Below are positions 63,409-64,000 of a stretch of DNA of 64,000 bases, piece after piece. This DNA comes from Bin5 sp965261695. GTDB lineage: Bacteria > Chloroflexota > Anaerolineae > Caldilineales > Caldilineaceae. The position numbers and the translations under genes were made by a program. The DNA is taken from the NCBI GenBank assembly GCA_965261695.1, contig OZ253474.1, forward strand, positions 992,001-1,056,000. Direction: 5' to 3'. The notes beneath the pieces are model-generated. The model did no database searches. It saw only the letters and a program-made list of their open reading frames with translations, and had not been told where the DNA came from. Each line of letters opens with the position of its first letter. Position 1 is the stretch's first letter.

Positions 63409-64000
63409 TTACGGGGCGCCGTTCAGTGCAGTCAGCGCCCTTTGCCGTACCACGTCGGACATCGCCAGCCTGTACTCGGCGCTGCCCTTGAAGTCGCCTG
63501 CTGGATTAAGCGCGCCGTCCGCCAGCAGAGGCCGCCCGCCGACGCCGCAGAAGACGAGACGCGTGCCGTCTTGATCTGTGGCTGAAGGTTGGGAGAAGAC
63601 GCCGTCCGCAGCGTTGACCGCCACCGCGGCCACAATGCAGCGATCCATCGGTGTGCGGGCGATGCGCGCGTGCCCGCTTTCCGACGGCGCCAGCGAGATG
63701 CGAATTTCGCTGATAAGCTCGGCTTCGCCCGCCCGCCGCGACCGGTTGGCAGAGTACGCATCCAGCGACCGCAAACTCTTGCGCCCCTCGCGGTCAACCG
63801 CCGCTACCGCCGCGTCCAACGCCAGCAGCGCGCCGTAAAGCTCACTATCCGGCTCAGCCAGTGCGACAAGACCGCCCACCGTCGCCGCGTTGCAGAGATT
63901 CTGCGGCCCTTCGAAGCGGGCAGTCCGGGGCAAGATGCCGCCCGCCAGAGTTACGCACAGAGGATGCTCGACCAGGGCCGAGAGCGTCGCCATCGCGCCG
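63409..64000 (-). CDS. FAD-binding (middle) subunit of the molybdenum hydroxylase, 5' part beyond the window
   Basis: The visible 196 residues are the C-terminal two thirds of a CoxM/XdhB-type flavoprotein subunit. AGGILPRTARFEGPQNLCNA is a divergent form of the FAD-site 'G-G-N-l-...' segment, and the C-terminal domain ends in FKGSAEYRLAMSDVVRQRAL, the conserved 'D-F-R-G-S-A-x-Y-R' motif of the family. The frame is open to the window edge, so the N-terminal FAD domain lies outside. It precedes the fused iron-sulfur/Mo gene by 53 bases on the same strand, which makes a complete three-function enzyme from two genes. Confidence 0.85.
   Translation of the reverse strand, partial: GAMATLSALVEHPLCVTLAGGILPRTARFEGPQNLCNAATVGGLVALAEPDSELYGALLALDAAVAAVDREGRKSLRSLDAYSANRSRRAGEAELISEIRISLAPSESGHARIARTPMDRCIVAAVAVNAADGVFSQPSATDQDGTRLVFCGVGGRPLLADGALNPAGDFKGSAEYRLAMSDVVRQRALTALNGAP

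Overview
The window is a GC-rich bacterial chromosome segment packed with sugar-acid and carboxylate catabolism genes. Carbohydrate ABC transporters of the MalF/MalG type, a substrate-binding lipoprotein with an acidic Ala/Pro/Glu linker, enolase-superfamily dehydratases, many SDR and 2-hydroxyacid dehydrogenases, and large PTPS-related membrane proteins together suggest a Chloroflexota member, perhaps of the Caldilineales type. This placement is inference from gene style; no rRNA or tRNA gene is present to test it. UGA is an ordinary stop codon throughout the intact genes.

Layout. 1-11070: housekeeping genes (glnS, rpsT, nth, alr, a PHP phosphoesterase, aspS), a uronate pair (uxaC and a divergent SDR that may be the mannonate oxidoreductase), a strong candidate 6S RNA gene between the PHP gene and aspS, and a gene remnant at 4151-4421. 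11241-15558: an intact sugar ABC transporter with its own near-consensus promoter and terminator; its first permease is about twice the usual length. 15584-18281: PIG-L deacetylase, ferredoxin and hydroxyacid dehydrogenase, all on the minus strand. 18487-31046 (+): a catabolic island with an enolase-superfamily enzyme, dehydrogenases, a complete E1alpha/E1beta/E2 2-oxoacid dehydrogenase set, a rhamnonate-dehydratase-like enzyme and a luciferase-like oxidoreductase. Every ABC-transporter gene in this island is broken. 31155-35383 (-): a Gfo/Idh/MocA oxidoreductase, a small membrane protein and a GT-C glycosyltransferase interrupted by one stop codon, part of it visibly AT-richer than its surroundings. 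35634-41953 (-): a second E1/E2 set with an SDR, an HpcH/HpaI aldolase and an M24 peptidase. 42162-46595 (-): a DUF433/DUF5615 toxin-antitoxin-like pair, then a tight four-gene oxidoreductase/isomerase operon. 46968-52400 (-): two tandem paralogous 900-residue membrane proteins. 52836-64000: hydroxyacid-oxoacid transhydrogenase convergent with a D-2-hydroxyglutarate-dehydrogenase-like flavoprotein, then mycoredoxin, cupin, PPK2, SDR, and a molybdenum hydroxylase whose N-terminal [2Fe-2S] site has lost three of its four cysteines.

The main theme is catabolism. Sugar acids are dehydrated (enolase superfamily), oxidised (SDR and hydroxyacid dehydrogenases), cleaved (aldolase) and fed as 2-oxoacids to E1/E2 complexes. 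No E3 (lipoamide dehydrogenase) lies in the window, so both complexes must borrow one. The second theme is decay: a deletion remnant, two broken transporter sets (one permease has TGA at two expected Trp codons) and a glycosyltransferase with a single nonsense codon. This points to recent loss of function or to assembly errors. I see no complete novel defence or mobile system. The most notable items are the 6S RNA candidate, the cluster-depleted Mo hydroxylase, the paired-UGA permease and the transhydrogenase/dehydrogenase pair.
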